From positions 434,001-498,000 of the forward strand of contig CAWJWD010000004.1 in assembly GCA_963846505.1 (NCBI GenBank): a stretch of 64,000 bases of DNA, read 5' to 3'. A program made the translations under genes and the position numbers. The stretch is from JACVRW01 sp963846505 (lineage in GTDB: Bacteria > Actinomycetota > Thermoleophilia > Solirubrobacterales > Thermoleophilaceae). Shown piece by piece: positions 50,630 to 59,721 of the stretch (the stretch's first letter is position 1; each line of letters starts with the position of its first letter). The notes under the pieces were generated by a model. The model was given only the letters and a program-made list of their open reading frames with translations, was not told where the DNA came from and ran no database searches.

Positions 50630-51310
50630 TCACGGCAACCCGCGAGCCCGCTCCCTGCTGCGCTCGAGACGCCACTCTCTGACCCGTCCGTGATCGCCCG
50701 AGAGCAGCACCTCGGGGACCGTGTGGCCATGCCAATCGAAGGGCCTCGTGTAGTGCGGGTACTCGGGCGCGCCGTCGAGCGCCGGACTGAAGGACTCCTC
50801 GATCGCGCTCTCGCTGTGACCGAGCGCCCCGGGCAGCTTGCGCAGCACGGTGTCGCACACGACCATCGCGGCCAGTTCTCCGCCGGTGAGCACGTACGGT
50901 CCGATCGAGACGACGTCGCTCGCGAGCTGCTCGTGCACGCGCTCGTCGAAACCCTCGTAGCGCCCGCACAACAACGTCAGCTCGCCTTCGGTGGCCAGCT
51001 CGGATGCGAGAGCGTCGTCGAGCTGCCTGCCTCCCGGCGCGAGCGCCACCACGCGCCTCTGGCGTCGCAGGTCCAGGGGATTGCCGCCGTAGCGCGCTTG
51101 GAGCGCCGCCTCGACCACGTCGACGCGGATGACCATGCCCGCGCCCCCGCCGTAGGGCGTGTCGTCGACCTGCCCTGCCTTCAGCGGCGTGCTCGTGCGC
51201 AGATCAACGAGCTCGAGCTCATGTCCGAGCTCGATCGCGTTACGTACGTGTCGCTGCTCGCTGAACCAGCGAAACCAGTCGGGAAACAGCGTGACGACGT
51301 CGATCTTCAC
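50630..51310 (-). CDS. trmD: tRNA (guanine-37-N1) methyltransferase
   Basis: 226 residues. GTG 51310 overlaps the rimM stop (GTGA). IDVVTLFPDWF, DTPYGGGAGMVI, LLCGRYEGFDERV and IGPYVLTGGELAAMV form the deep-knot SAM site. It methylates G37 next to the anticodon. The 99 bases to rplS hold no clear feature. Confidence 0.97.
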   Translation of the reverse strand: MKIDVVTLFPDWFRWFSEQRHVRNAIELGHELELVDLRTSTPLKAGQVDDTPYGGGAGMVIRVDVVEAALQARYGGNPLDLRRQRRVVALAPGGRQLDDALASELATEGELTLLCGRYEGFDERVHEQLASDVVSIGPYVLTGGELAAMVVCDTVLRKLPGALGHSESAIEESFSPALDGAPEYPHYTRPFDWHGHTVPEVLLSGDHGRVREWRLERSRERARGLP

Positions 51311-51753
51311 GAGGCTCCTTCGAGACCGAGGAACCCACGGTCGACGCGGATCAACCGCGCGCTGAGATCGACCTCGCTGACGGCATCGGATACGAGCGGG
51401 ACCAACGTCCCGTCCTCCAGCTCGAGCACGTCGCAGGACGGCCCGACGAGCACCCGTCCCACCGTCCCAAGGCCCGCCACTTCGCAGCCGACCAGGTCGG
51501 ACGCCAGCCACTCCCCCGGTCCCAGCTCCTGGTCCACCAGCAGCGACGCTCCACGCAGGCGCACCGGATCCGGGAGGCCGCTCAGGCGTACGAGCGGGCG
51601 CGCGTCCGTGCCGCCGCGGCGCTCGACTTCCATCGTGCTTCCGTCGAGCACGACGACGGTGCCCAATTGCAGCGGATGGCTGGCGCCCTCGACCCAGAAG
51701 CTGCCGTCGAAACCGTGGGATCGTCCCACCCGGCCTGCGCTGACGAGCGTCAA
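51307..51753 (-). CDS. rimM: Ribosome maturation factor RimM
   Basis: 148 residues from TTG 51753, which overlaps the KhpA stop as TTGA; no ATG or GTG gives the conserved N terminus. SAGRVGRSHGFDGSFWV is the RimM signature, and PSCDVLELEDGTLVPLV the PRC-barrel part. It helps 30S assembly by binding S19. Slightly shorter than the usual 165-180 residues. Confidence 0.9.
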   Translation of the reverse strand: MTLVSAGRVGRSHGFDGSFWVEGASHPLQLGTVVVLDGSTMEVERRGGTDARPLVRLSGLPDPVRLRGASLLVDQELGPGEWLASDLVGCEVAGLGTVGRVLVGPSCDVLELEDGTLVPLVSDAVSEVDLSARLIRVDRGFLGLEGAS

Positions 51754-51983
51754 TCCACTACGTCGACGAGCACGCGGTGCCCGTGGCGCACCGAGCATGC
51801 CTTCATCACCGTGCGCAATGCGGCCACCGTGCGACCGCCCCTGCCGATCACCTTCCCGGTGTCGTCCTCGGCGACGGTCAACTCGAGGACGATCGTGCCG
51901 TCCTCTTCGTCGAAGCCTTCGACCGAGACCTGCTCGGGCTCGTCGACCAGCGATCGCGCGAGGTACTCGAGCAGGTCTTCCAC
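51750..51983 (-). CDS. khpA: KH-domain RNA-binding protein KhpA
   Basis: 77 residues. LELTVAEDDTGKVIGRGGRTVAALRTVM contains the GxxG loop of the KH domain (IGRGG). GTG 51983 overlaps the rpsP stop (TAGTG). Position between rpsP and rimM is the standard one for khpA (ylqC). Confidence 0.94.
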   Translation of the reverse strand: MEDLLEYLARSLVDEPEQVSVEGFDEEDGTIVLELTVAEDDTGKVIGRGGRTVAALRTVMKACSVRHGHRVLVDVVD

Positions 51984-52432
51984 TAGGAGGCGGAGTCGTC
52001 CTCCGACGAGGCGGAGCCATCGTCCTCGACAGCCTCCGACTCGGCGACCGGCTCCTCGGCAGGAACCTCATCGGTCGTCTCGCTCGGCGCGCTCTCCTCG
52101 GCGACGCTCGCCTCGGGCGCGGCATCATCGGCGGTGTCCGCCGCTGCAGCCTCGGCTACCGCGACCGGCTCGGGTTCCGCGACGGCAACCGGTGCCTTGG
52201 CATGCGCCTTGACCAGGTTCTTGACCGTCCCCGAGGGTTGAGCGCCGCGAGCCACCCAGTGGTCGAAGCGCTCCCGGTCGAGCACGATCGTGGACGGCTC
52301 GGTCTGGGGGTTGTAGTGGCCGATCGTCTCGATGAACCGGCCATCGCGCGGCGAGCGCTGGTCGGTCACGACCACGCGCCAGATCGGATTCTTCTTGCTG
52401 CCCACACGCGTGAGCCGTACTCGAACAGACAT
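51983..52432 (-). CDS. rpsP: Ribosomal protein S16 with long acidic tail
   Basis: 149 residues; S16 usually has 80-90. Residues 1-78 are normal (VRLTRVGSKKNPIWRVVVTD; GRFIETIGHYNPQ; DHWVARGAQPSGTVKNLV). Residues 79-149 form an Ala/Glu/Asp/Ser/Val-rich acidic tail similar in composition to that of L19. Both are in one operon. Confidence 0.95.
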   Translation of the reverse strand: MSVRVRLTRVGSKKNPIWRVVVTDQRSPRDGRFIETIGHYNPQTEPSTIVLDRERFDHWVARGAQPSGTVKNLVKAHAKAPVAVAEPEPVAVAEAAAADTADDAAPEASVAEESAPSETTDEVPAEEPVAESEAVEDDGSASSEDDSAS

Positions 52433-52444
52433 GAAGGCGGGAGC

Positions 52445-53773
52445 TTAGCGACCGCCGGCCAACTGTTGCAGCGACGGCATCTTGCCGCGCGCCAACTGCT
52501 TCATCAGCTTCTTCATCTGGCCGAACTGCTTGACCAGGTGCGAGACCGCCTGGACCGAGGTTCCCGAGCCCCGCGCGATGCGTCGACGACGGGAGCCGTC
52601 GATGATCTGCGGGTTGGCTCGTTCCTCGGGCGTCATCGACAGGATGATCGCCTCCAGGCGATCCAGTTCCTTGTCGGAGACCTGGATGTTGCCGAGCTGG
52701 GAGCCCACCCCGGGCATCATCTTCAGCAGATTGCCGAGCGGGCCCATGCTGCGTACCTGCTTCATCTGGTCGAGGAAGTCGTCGAGCGTGAACTGCTCCT
52801 TGCGGATCTTGCGCTCGAGCTCCTGCGCCTGGCGCTCGTCCATCTGACGTTCGGCCTTCTCGACCAACGTCATGACGTCGCCCATCCCGAGGATCCGCTG
52901 CGCCATCCGGTCCGGGTGGAAGCGTTCGAAGTCCCCCAGCTTCTCGCCCGTGGAGGCGTAGAGGATCGGCTTGCCCGTGACGGCCTTGACCGAGAGCGCC
53001 GCGCCACCGCGGGAGTCGCCGTCCAGCTTCGACAGCACCACGCCGTCGAACCCGGCCACCTCGGCGAAGCTCTCCGCGACGTTGACCGCGTCCTGGCCGG
53101 TCATCGCGTCCACGACCAGCAGCACGTTGTGCGGCTTGGTGCGCTTCTTGACTTCCGCCAGCTCCTTCATCAGATCCTCGTCGACGTGCAGCCGGCCGCT
53201 CGTGTCGACGATCAGGACGTCGCGGCGGTCCTGCTTGGCCTGGTCGAGCGCCCACTCGGCGATGTCGACCGGGTCGCGCCCCGTGCCTTGCTCGTACACA
53301 TGCGCGCCCGCTTGACCGCCGACCTTGACCAGCTGATCGACGGCAGCCGGCCGGTAGACGTCGCAGGCGGCAATCGCGACGTCCATGTCCTGCTCCTCGC
53401 GCAGATGGCGCGCGAGCTTGCCGCAGGCGGTCGTCTTGCCCGACCCTTGGAGGCCGGCCATCAGGATCACCGTCGGCCCGGGGCGCGCGAACGCCAGCTC
53501 GCGGCCAGTGCCCCCCATGAGCGTCGTGAGCTCGTCCGCGACGATCTTGACGACCTGCTGGCCGGGATTGAGCGACTGCAGCACGTCCTGGCCGAGCGCT
53601 CGCTCCTTGATCGCCCCCGTGAACTGCTTGACGACCTTGAAGTTCACGTCCGCCTCGAGCAGGGCCAGGCGAACCTGGCGCATCGCCTTCGAGATGTCGT
53701 CCTCGCTCAGCGTGCCGCGCGAGCGTACGTCGCCGAGGGCGGCTTGGAGGCGGTCGGAAAGGGCGTCGAACAC
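52445..53773 (-). CDS. ffh: Signal recognition particle protein Ffh
   Basis: 442 residues. N domain, G domain with GLQGSGKTTACGKLA, DTSGR, and SKLDGDSRGG, and a Met-rich M domain (DDFLDQMKQVRSMGPLGNLLKMMPG; GSGTSVQAVSHLVKQFGQMKKLMKQL). It brings nascent membrane proteins to FtsY. GTG 53773 start. Followed by rpsP 12 bases later. Confidence 0.97.
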   Translation of the reverse strand: MFDALSDRLQAALGDVRSRGTLSEDDISKAMRQVRLALLEADVNFKVVKQFTGAIKERALGQDVLQSLNPGQQVVKIVADELTTLMGGTGRELAFARPGPTVILMAGLQGSGKTTACGKLARHLREEQDMDVAIAACDVYRPAAVDQLVKVGGQAGAHVYEQGTGRDPVDIAEWALDQAKQDRRDVLIVDTSGRLHVDEDLMKELAEVKKRTKPHNVLLVVDAMTGQDAVNVAESFAEVAGFDGVVLSKLDGDSRGGAALSVKAVTGKPILYASTGEKLGDFERFHPDRMAQRILGMGDVMTLVEKAERQMDERQAQELERKIRKEQFTLDDFLDQMKQVRSMGPLGNLLKMMPGVGSQLGNIQVSDKELDRLEAIILSMTPEERANPQIIDGSRRRRIARGSGTSVQAVSHLVKQFGQMKKLMKQLARGKMPSLQQLAGGR

Positions 53774-53785
53774 GTCGTGTTGAGG

Positions 53786-54721
53786 CTAGCGGGGCGGACC
53801 CGGCGCCGGCGGGGACGGAGTGGCGTCCGGAGACGGGCCTCCCGGCCCCTCGGCGTGCGGCTTCGGAAGCATGGATCCGAGCTGGCTCAGCGCCTGCGTG
53901 ACCTCGCTGGGGATGATCCAGACCTTGTTGGAGTCGCCCTGGGCGATCTGCGGCAGCACCTGCAGGTACTGGTAGGCGAGCAGCTTGGGATCGGCATCCC
54001 CGCGGTGGATCGCCTCGAAGACCGTCTCGATCGCCTTCGACTGACCTTCGGCCTCGAGGATCTGCGCCTCGCGTCGGCCCTCGGCACGGAGGATGTTCGA
54101 CTGCTTCTCGCCCTCGGCCGTCAGCACCTGGGACTGCTTGATGCCCTCGGCAGTGAGGATCGTGGCGCGGCGGTCGCGCTCGGCGCGCATCTGCTTCTCC
54201 ATCGCCTCCTGGATCGAGCCCGGCGGATCGATCGCCTTCAACTCGACGCGGTTGACGCGGATGCCCCATTTGCCGGTCGCCTCGTCGAGCACCGTTCGCA
54301 AGGCGGTGTTGATGTTGTCGCGGGAGGTCAGCGTGGCCTCGAGCGTCATGCCGCCGGCGACGTTGCGCAACGTCGTGACGGTCAGCTGTTCGATCGCCAC
54401 GATGTAGTCGCTGATCTCATACGTGGCCGCCTTCGGATCCGTCACGGCGTAGTAGATGACCGAGTCGATCGACACGGTCAGGTTGTCCTCGGTGATCACG
54501 GGCTGGGGCGGGAACGAGACCACCTGCTCGCGCAGGTCGATCAGCGGCTTGACGCGGTCGACGTACGGAACGACCAGTGCCAGCCCCGCGCCCAAGGTGC
54601 GGTGATAGCGCCCGAGGCGCTCCACGATCCCGGCCCGTGCCTGGGGCACGATCCGAATGCTCTGGGCGAGCGTGATCAACACCACGGCCGCCACGACGAT
54701 CAGCACGATCAGCGCTGCCAC
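53786..54721 (-). CDS. SPFH/stomatin family membrane protein (QmcA-like)
   Basis: 311 residues from GTG 54721, preceded by GAGGGAGA. One N-terminal membrane helix (ALIVLIVVAAVVLITLAQSI), then the band-7 domain (IVERLGRYHRTLGAGLALVVPYVDRV; LDLREQVVSFPPQPVITEDN) and a helical stalk (ILTAEGIKQSQVLTAEGEKQ) before a Pro-rich tail. With NfeD it organises membrane microdomains and proteolysis. It sits between ffh and ftsY. Confidence 0.93.
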   Translation of the reverse strand: MAALIVLIVVAAVVLITLAQSIRIVPQARAGIVERLGRYHRTLGAGLALVVPYVDRVKPLIDLREQVVSFPPQPVITEDNLTVSIDSVIYYAVTDPKAATYEISDYIVAIEQLTVTTLRNVAGGMTLEATLTSRDNINTALRTVLDEATGKWGIRVNRVELKAIDPPGSIQEAMEKQMRAERDRRATILTAEGIKQSQVLTAEGEKQSNILRAEGRREAQILEAEGQSKAIETVFEAIHRGDADPKLLAYQYLQVLPQIAQGDSNKVWIIPSEVTQALSQLGSMLPKPHAEGPGGPSPDATPSPPAPGPPR

Positions 54722-54749
54722 TTGGTCTCCCTCTGTCCTGGAACCTGTC

Positions 54750-55175
54750 TCACCCGACGACCAGTGCGGTGGCACCGTCGATCTTCATCACATGGGCCCG
54801 CGCCCCTGGCTCGAGCACCTCGTCCTCGTCGTACGCGCGAGCGCTCCAAACCTCGCCGGCCAGCTTCACCTGACCGCCGTCGCGGTCGACGCGCTCGAGC
54901 ACGACGGCCTCTGCGCCGACCAACGCCGCGGTGCCGGTGCGTAGCTGCGCCGGCGTGCGCATGTGACGCCGCGCGATCGGGCGCAGCACTCCCAGCGATG
55001 CGATCGAGACGGCGATGAACACCACCAGCTGCAGCGCGGTCCCGCCGCCCGCAAGCGCCACCACGGCCGACAAGACGGCCGCGATCGCGATCGGGCCGAG
55101 GAAGAAGCCGAGCGTGAGGATCTCACCCACCGCGAGCGCCCCCGCCGCAATCATCCAGATCACCCACGCGTCCAT
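54750..55175 (-). CDS. NfeD-family membrane protein (short form)
   Basis: 141 residues. About four membrane helices (residues 5-65; GALAVGEILTLGFFLGPIAIAAVL) and a C-terminal OB-fold domain (LVGAEAVVLERVDRDGGQVKLAGEVWSARA). This is the short NfeD1b form without the serine-protease part. It is 28 bases before its stomatin partner, the usual pair. Confidence 0.93.
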   Translation of the reverse strand: MDAWVIWMIAAGALAVGEILTLGFFLGPIAIAAVLSAVVALAGGGTALQLVVFIAVSIASLGVLRPIARRHMRTPAQLRTGTAALVGAEAVVLERVDRDGGQVKLAGEVWSARAYDEDEVLEPGARAHVMKIDGATALVVG

Positions 55176-55230
55176 CGAGGCAACGATCGTACGCGAGCGC
55201 GCATCCCGCAGCGCGCCGGTCCCCTCTGCG

Positions 55231-56229
55231 CTAGGGCTCGAGGATCGCGCGGGAGAAGTCGTCGGCGTCGAAGGGGCGCAGATCCTCGATCGCCTCGCCG
55301 ATGCCGATCAGCTTCACCGGCACGCCCAGCTCCTGGGCGATCGCGAGTGCGATCCCGCCCTTGGCCGTGCCGTCGAGCTTGGTCAGCACGATCCCGTCGA
55401 CGTCGACGGCCTCGCGGAACAGCAGCGCCTGGCGCAGGCCGTTCTGACCGGTGGTCGCGTCGATCGTCAGCAGCGTCTCGTGCGGGGCGCCGGGCGCCTG
55501 GCGAGCGATCACGTTGCGGACCTTGCGCAGCTCGTCCATCAAGTGCTGCTGGGTGTGCAGCCGCCCCGCGGTATCGCAGAGCACGACGTCGTGACCGCGT
55601 GCGCGAGCGGCGGCGATCGCGTCGAACATCACCGCTCCCGGGTCGGAGCCCGGCTCCCCGCGCACGATCTCACAGCCTGCGCGCTCGGCCCAGGTCGTGA
55701 GCTGCTCGGCGGCAGCGGCGCGGAAGGTGTCCCCGGCCGCGAGCAGGACCGACCGGCCCAGCTCCTGCTGCAGATGCCAGGCGATCTTGCCGATCGTCGT
55801 CGTCTTGCCCGTCCCGTTGACACCGACCATCAGGATCACCGTCGGGCTCTCGGCGAGTGAGATGCGATCGTCGCCCACACGGGCCGTCTCCGCCAGCAGC
55901 TCCTGCAACCGCCGGCTGAGATCCTCGCCGCTGGCCACCTCACCCGATCCGACCTCGCCCTCGAGCCGCTCGACGATCTTCGCCGTCGTCGGCGCGCCGA
56001 CGTCGGCGTAGATCAGCGCCTCCTCGAGCTGCTCGAAGGCTTCGTCGTCGAGCGACTGGAACACCGTCGCCTGGAGCTCGGCCCCCAGCGCCTCGCGGGT
56101 ACGACGCATGTTGTCGCGCAGGCGCCGGAAGAACCCGCCGCGGCGCTCGTCGCCGTCCTCGGGGTCAGCCTCGGCGAGAACCGGAGCGGCTGCGCCGGTG
56201 TCGAACAGTTCATGCCAGGTACGCGCCAT
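55231..56229 (-). CDS. ftsY: SRP receptor FtsY
   Basis: 332 residues. Short acidic N-terminal region, then NG domain: GVNGTGKTTTIGKIA, CDTAGRLHTQQHLMDEL, and TKLDGTAKGGIALAI. It docks the SRP-ribosome complex on the membrane. A TATTCT hexamer 9 nt before ATG 56229 gives it its own, probably leaderless, promoter apart from smc. Confidence 0.96.
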   Translation of the reverse strand: MARTWHELFDTGAAAPVLAEADPEDGDERRGGFFRRLRDNMRRTREALGAELQATVFQSLDDEAFEQLEEALIYADVGAPTTAKIVERLEGEVGSGEVASGEDLSRRLQELLAETARVGDDRISLAESPTVILMVGVNGTGKTTTIGKIAWHLQQELGRSVLLAAGDTFRAAAAEQLTTWAERAGCEIVRGEPGSDPGAVMFDAIAAARARGHDVVLCDTAGRLHTQQHLMDELRKVRNVIARQAPGAPHETLLTIDATTGQNGLRQALLFREAVDVDGIVLTKLDGTAKGGIALAIAQELGVPVKLIGIGEAIEDLRPFDADDFSRAILEP

Positions 56230-56238
56230 CGGCGGGCA

Positions 56239-56244
56239 AGAATA
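56239..56244 (-). promoter_or_regulatory. TATTCT -10, leaderless promoter of ftsY
   Basis: TATTCT on the minus strand ends 9 nt before ATG 56229 in the 84-base gap after smc. Confidence 0.48.
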
Positions 56245-56313
56245 GGGCGCGCCGCAAGCTCCGGCCGAACGTCATGTGCCAGCGCCCGCGCCGCGACGCG
56301 GAACCGTTGCGGA

Positions 56314-59300
56314 TCAGGCGGCGGGACGCGCCGCCGTGTTGACGACCTCGGCCGCAGCCGGCTTGCCCGCCAGCTTGCGGGACACAACGCGCGACACCCC
56401 GTTGCCGCCCATGCTCACGCCATAGAGCGTGTCGGCCGCATCCATGGTGCGCTTCTGGTGCGTCACGACGATGAACTGCGCCCGATCGGAGTACTTGTCG
56501 ACGAGCTGGAGGAAACGGTCGATGTTGAGGTCGTCCAGCGCCGCCTCGACCTCGTCGAGGATGTAGAAGGGACACGGTCGCGCAAGGAAGACGGCGAACA
56601 TGAACGCCAGTGCGACCAGCGACTTCTCACCTCCGGAGAGCAACGACAGTCGCTTGGTCGACTTGCCGGGCGGCGTAACCTCGATCTCGACGCCGGCCTC
56701 GGCCGGCGGCTCGTCGGGGTCGACCTCGGCCTCGGGCGTCCCGCCCTCGTCGTCCGGCGGCGCTTCGCCGCCGACGACCGCGCGCGGCGTCTGGTCGGGA
56801 TGCACCAGCCGCAGACGGCCACGGCCGCCCGGGAACAAGTGGGAGACGACGTCCTCGAAGTTCTTCGCCGCCGCGGTGAACGTCTCCTCGAAGCTCTCGC
56901 GGATCCGCTTGTCGGTCTCCTTGATCAGGCTCTCCAGCTCCGCCAAGGCGGCCTCGAGGTCCGCGCGCTGGGTCTCCAGCTCCTCGACGTGCGCGACGGC
57001 CTCCTCGTACTCCTGCTTGGCGAGCGGATTGACCGGTCCCAGCTGCTCGCGTCGCCGCTGCAACCGCTCGAGCCGGTTGCGCAGCTCCTGCCGCTCCTGC
57101 TCGGGCAACGCCTCGCTCGCCGGCTCCGGCTCGAGACCGAGCCTCTCGGCCACCTCGTTCAGTTCCCGCTCGATCTCGGCGGCGCCGTCACGGGCCTGTT
57201 GGGCCGCGACCTCGGCGCCGGTCACCGCCTCGCTGCCGGCGCGCAGGCGCGTCTGCAACTCCGCCTCCTCCTGGGCGCACGCACGCAGCGCCGCCGCCAC
57301 CTGCTCACCCGCGGCAGCACCAGCGGCCAGCTCCTCGGCGAGCACGTCCCGGCGCTGCTCGACCGCGGCGCGAGCCAGCTCGAGGGCCTGGGCGGCACGC
57401 TCGCCGTCCCGTGCAAGCAGCTGATCCCGCGTAGTGCCCGTGCGCAGTCCGGCGATCGTCTTCGCTCGCTCCTCGCGCTCCCGCGCGATCCGCTCCGCGA
57501 GGCGTCGGTCGGCGCGCAGGTCCGCGAGCAGTTCGGCGCGCCGAACGGCGCTCGGACCCTCGTCCGGGGCCTGTCGCCGGCGAGCGATCGAGCGCTCGGC
57601 GCTCGCCGCCGACTCGGCCGCCTCCTCGACCTCACGTCGGGCGCCGCGAAGAGCCGTGTCCGCGACGTCACGAGCGGCGTCGGCGTCGGTCACCGCCTGG
57701 CTGTGACGTTCGACGGCCGCGGTCGCCTCGGTCTCCGCCGTCGCGGCCTGCACCGCGGCCGCGACCAGGCGCTCGCGCCGGGCGCGCTCCTCGAGCAACC
57801 GCTCGGCGCCACCGGCGGGCGCCTGCGCCAGCTCTCCGCGGGCGCCGTCGAACAACCGGCCGGCGCGGGTGACCGCGAGTCCCGCGAAGTCGTCCGGAAG
57901 CGCTGTGAGATCGGAGACCAGCCAGGTGCCGGCCAGCAGCCGTGCCGCCAGATCGCCGAGCGCGCCGTCCGCGCGCACGTGGTCCAGCAACGCTTCGGCC
58001 TGCGGACCGGGTGCTGGCGCAGCCCCGAGCCGGGCAGCCGCGCTCGACGCCCCCTCGGCGCCACGCCCGTCACCCGGCGCGACGAGCGCGGTGCCACCCG
58101 CGTCGCCTGCCTGGTCCAGCATCCGCTCCCCGGTCGCGACGTCCTCGACCATCGCGGCCGACAGGCGCGGCCCGAGCGCAGCCGCCAAGGCCAGCTCGTA
58201 GCCCTCGTCGACGTCCAGCGCCTGAGCGAGCGTGCGCGCGCCGCCGGGGGCGCCACCGGCGCTGCGCAGGAACTGGTTGACCGCCGCCAGCTCCGCGCCG
58301 ACCTGCGCCGCCTGCCGGCGTGCCGCTTCGACCGCACGCTCGGCCTCCCGCTGCTGCTTGCGAGCGCCCTCGGCCGTCCGCTCGGCCTGCTCGAGCTCCC
58401 CGCGCCGCTGCGTCGCCACCTCGCGCAGCGCACTCGCCCGCTGTTGGGCCTCGTCGCGCTCGGCCTCGAGCGCCGTCAGTTCCTCCTGCAGCCGCTGCTC
58501 GCGGTCGCGCTCGAGCCGCTCCAGCTCGAGCTGGATCGAGCGGATGCGATCGGCCGGCGCCAACGCGTCCCAAGCCGTGCGCTCGGGGTCGTGCGCCTCC
58601 GCCGCAGCGCCGTCCGGTCGCGCTGCGCCCGTCTGGCCGTCGCCGTCCTCGGCGGCCGGCGGACGGGGCAGGCGCTCGTCGGGCAGCCGCTCCCCCTCCT
58701 CGGCGCTGTCGGCCGCCGCCTGGGCCTCGAGCACCTCGAGCTGGCGCAACCGCCGTTCCCGGCGCTCGGCCGCGGCGGTCGCCTGCTCACGTGCCCGCTC
58801 GAGTCGCATCGCGATCCGGTCGGCACCCGAGCGTGCCGCGAACAGCCGCGTCTGCAGGCGCTCCCGGTCGCGCGTCTGCTGGGCGAACGCCTCTTCGGCC
58901 TGCTCGCGCCGACGAGCGACCTCGCCCAACAGCCGCTCGGCCTCGTCGCGCTCGCTGCGCGCGACCTGCGCGCGCTGCTCGGCCTCGACGAGCGCGACCC
59001 GGGCGGCCCGGGCGTCGTCACGTGCCAGCTCCATGCGCGCCTCGAGCGACTGGCGCTCGATCCGCTCGTGCAGTTCCGCCGCCTCCGCCTGGCGCTTGAG
59101 CGGGCGCAGTCGCGAGCGCGCCTCGCGCTCGACGTCGAGTGCACGCGAGAGGTTCTCCTCGGTGCGCTCCAGCTTCAGCTGCGCGCGGCGACGACGCTTG
59201 CGGTGCTTGCCGAGTCCGGCCGCCTCCTCGATCAGCAGGCGTCGCTCGCGTGGGCGAGAGAGCACGATCTGCTCGACCTTGCCCTGCGAGACGACCGAGT

Positions 59301-59712
59301 GCATCTCCTTGCCCAGGCCCGAGTCCGACAGCACCTCGAGCACGTCGACGAGCCGGCAGCGGGCGCCGTTGAGCCGGTACTCGCCCTCGCCGTCGCGGTT
59401 GAGGCGACGCACGATCGAGATCTCGCTGAAGTTCGACTCCAGCCGTCCGTCGGCGTTGTCGATCACCACCTCCACCTCGGCCGTGCTGACGCCCTTGACG
59501 CCATGGCCGCCGGCGAAGATCACGTCCTTCATGCTCTGCCCGCGCACCGCGAGCGGACTCTGCTCGCCGAGTGCCCAGAGCACGCCGTCGGTGATGTTCG
59601 ACTTGCCCGAGCCGTTCGGGCCGACGATCACCGAGACGCCGGGCGCGAACTCCAGCTTGGTGCGTGTGGGGAAGGACTTGAAGCCCTTCAGCGTGATCGA
59701 GCGCAGATGCAT
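56314..59712 (-). CDS. smc: Chromosome segregation protein SMC
   Basis: 1132 residues. Head Walker A VGPNGSGKSNITDG at the N terminus; long coiled coils (about 170-490 and 640-950) very rich in Arg/Glu/Ala; hinge (about 500-620, VNQFLRSAGGAPGGARTLAQAL); C-terminal LLSGGEKSLVALAFMF signature and FYILDEVEAALDD Walker B. It condenses DNA with ScpA/ScpB. An acidic insert (GEAPPDDEGGTPEAEVDPDE) sits in the C-terminal head. It starts 9 bases after rnc. Confidence 0.96.
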   Translation of the reverse strand: MHLRSITLKGFKSFPTRTKLEFAPGVSVIVGPNGSGKSNITDGVLWALGEQSPLAVRGQSMKDVIFAGGHGVKGVSTAEVEVVIDNADGRLESNFSEISIVRRLNRDGEGEYRLNGARCRLVDVLEVLSDSGLGKEMHSVVSQGKVEQIVLSRPRERRLLIEEAAGLGKHRKRRRRAQLKLERTEENLSRALDVEREARSRLRPLKRQAEAAELHERIERQSLEARMELARDDARAARVALVEAEQRAQVARSERDEAERLLGEVARRREQAEEAFAQQTRDRERLQTRLFAARSGADRIAMRLERAREQATAAAERRERRLRQLEVLEAQAAADSAEEGERLPDERLPRPPAAEDGDGQTGAARPDGAAAEAHDPERTAWDALAPADRIRSIQLELERLERDREQRLQEELTALEAERDEAQQRASALREVATQRRGELEQAERTAEGARKQQREAERAVEAARRQAAQVGAELAAVNQFLRSAGGAPGGARTLAQALDVDEGYELALAAALGPRLSAAMVEDVATGERMLDQAGDAGGTALVAPGDGRGAEGASSAAARLGAAPAPGPQAEALLDHVRADGALGDLAARLLAGTWLVSDLTALPDDFAGLAVTRAGRLFDGARGELAQAPAGGAERLLEERARRERLVAAAVQAATAETEATAAVERHSQAVTDADAARDVADTALRGARREVEEAAESAASAERSIARRRQAPDEGPSAVRRAELLADLRADRRLAERIAREREERAKTIAGLRTGTTRDQLLARDGERAAQALELARAAVEQRRDVLAEELAAGAAAGEQVAAALRACAQEEAELQTRLRAGSEAVTGAEVAAQQARDGAAEIERELNEVAERLGLEPEPASEALPEQERQELRNRLERLQRRREQLGPVNPLAKQEYEEAVAHVEELETQRADLEAALAELESLIKETDKRIRESFEETFTAAAKNFEDVVSHLFPGGRGRLRLVHPDQTPRAVVGGEAPPDDEGGTPEAEVDPDEPPAEAGVEIEVTPPGKSTKRLSLLSGGEKSLVALAFMFAVFLARPCPFYILDEVEAALDDLNIDRFLQLVDKYSDRAQFIVVTHQKRTMDAADTLYGVSMGGNGVSRVVSRKLAGKPAAAEVVNTAARPAA

Positions 59713-59721
59713 CCGACTCTC

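Noticed and set aside
48494..55018. A 2174-residue plus-strand open frame
   Set aside because: It is antisense to rnhB, lepB, rplS, trmD, rimM, khpA, rpsP, ffh and the stomatin/NfeD genes and has the Arg/His/Asp-rich composition of a GC-rich shadow.
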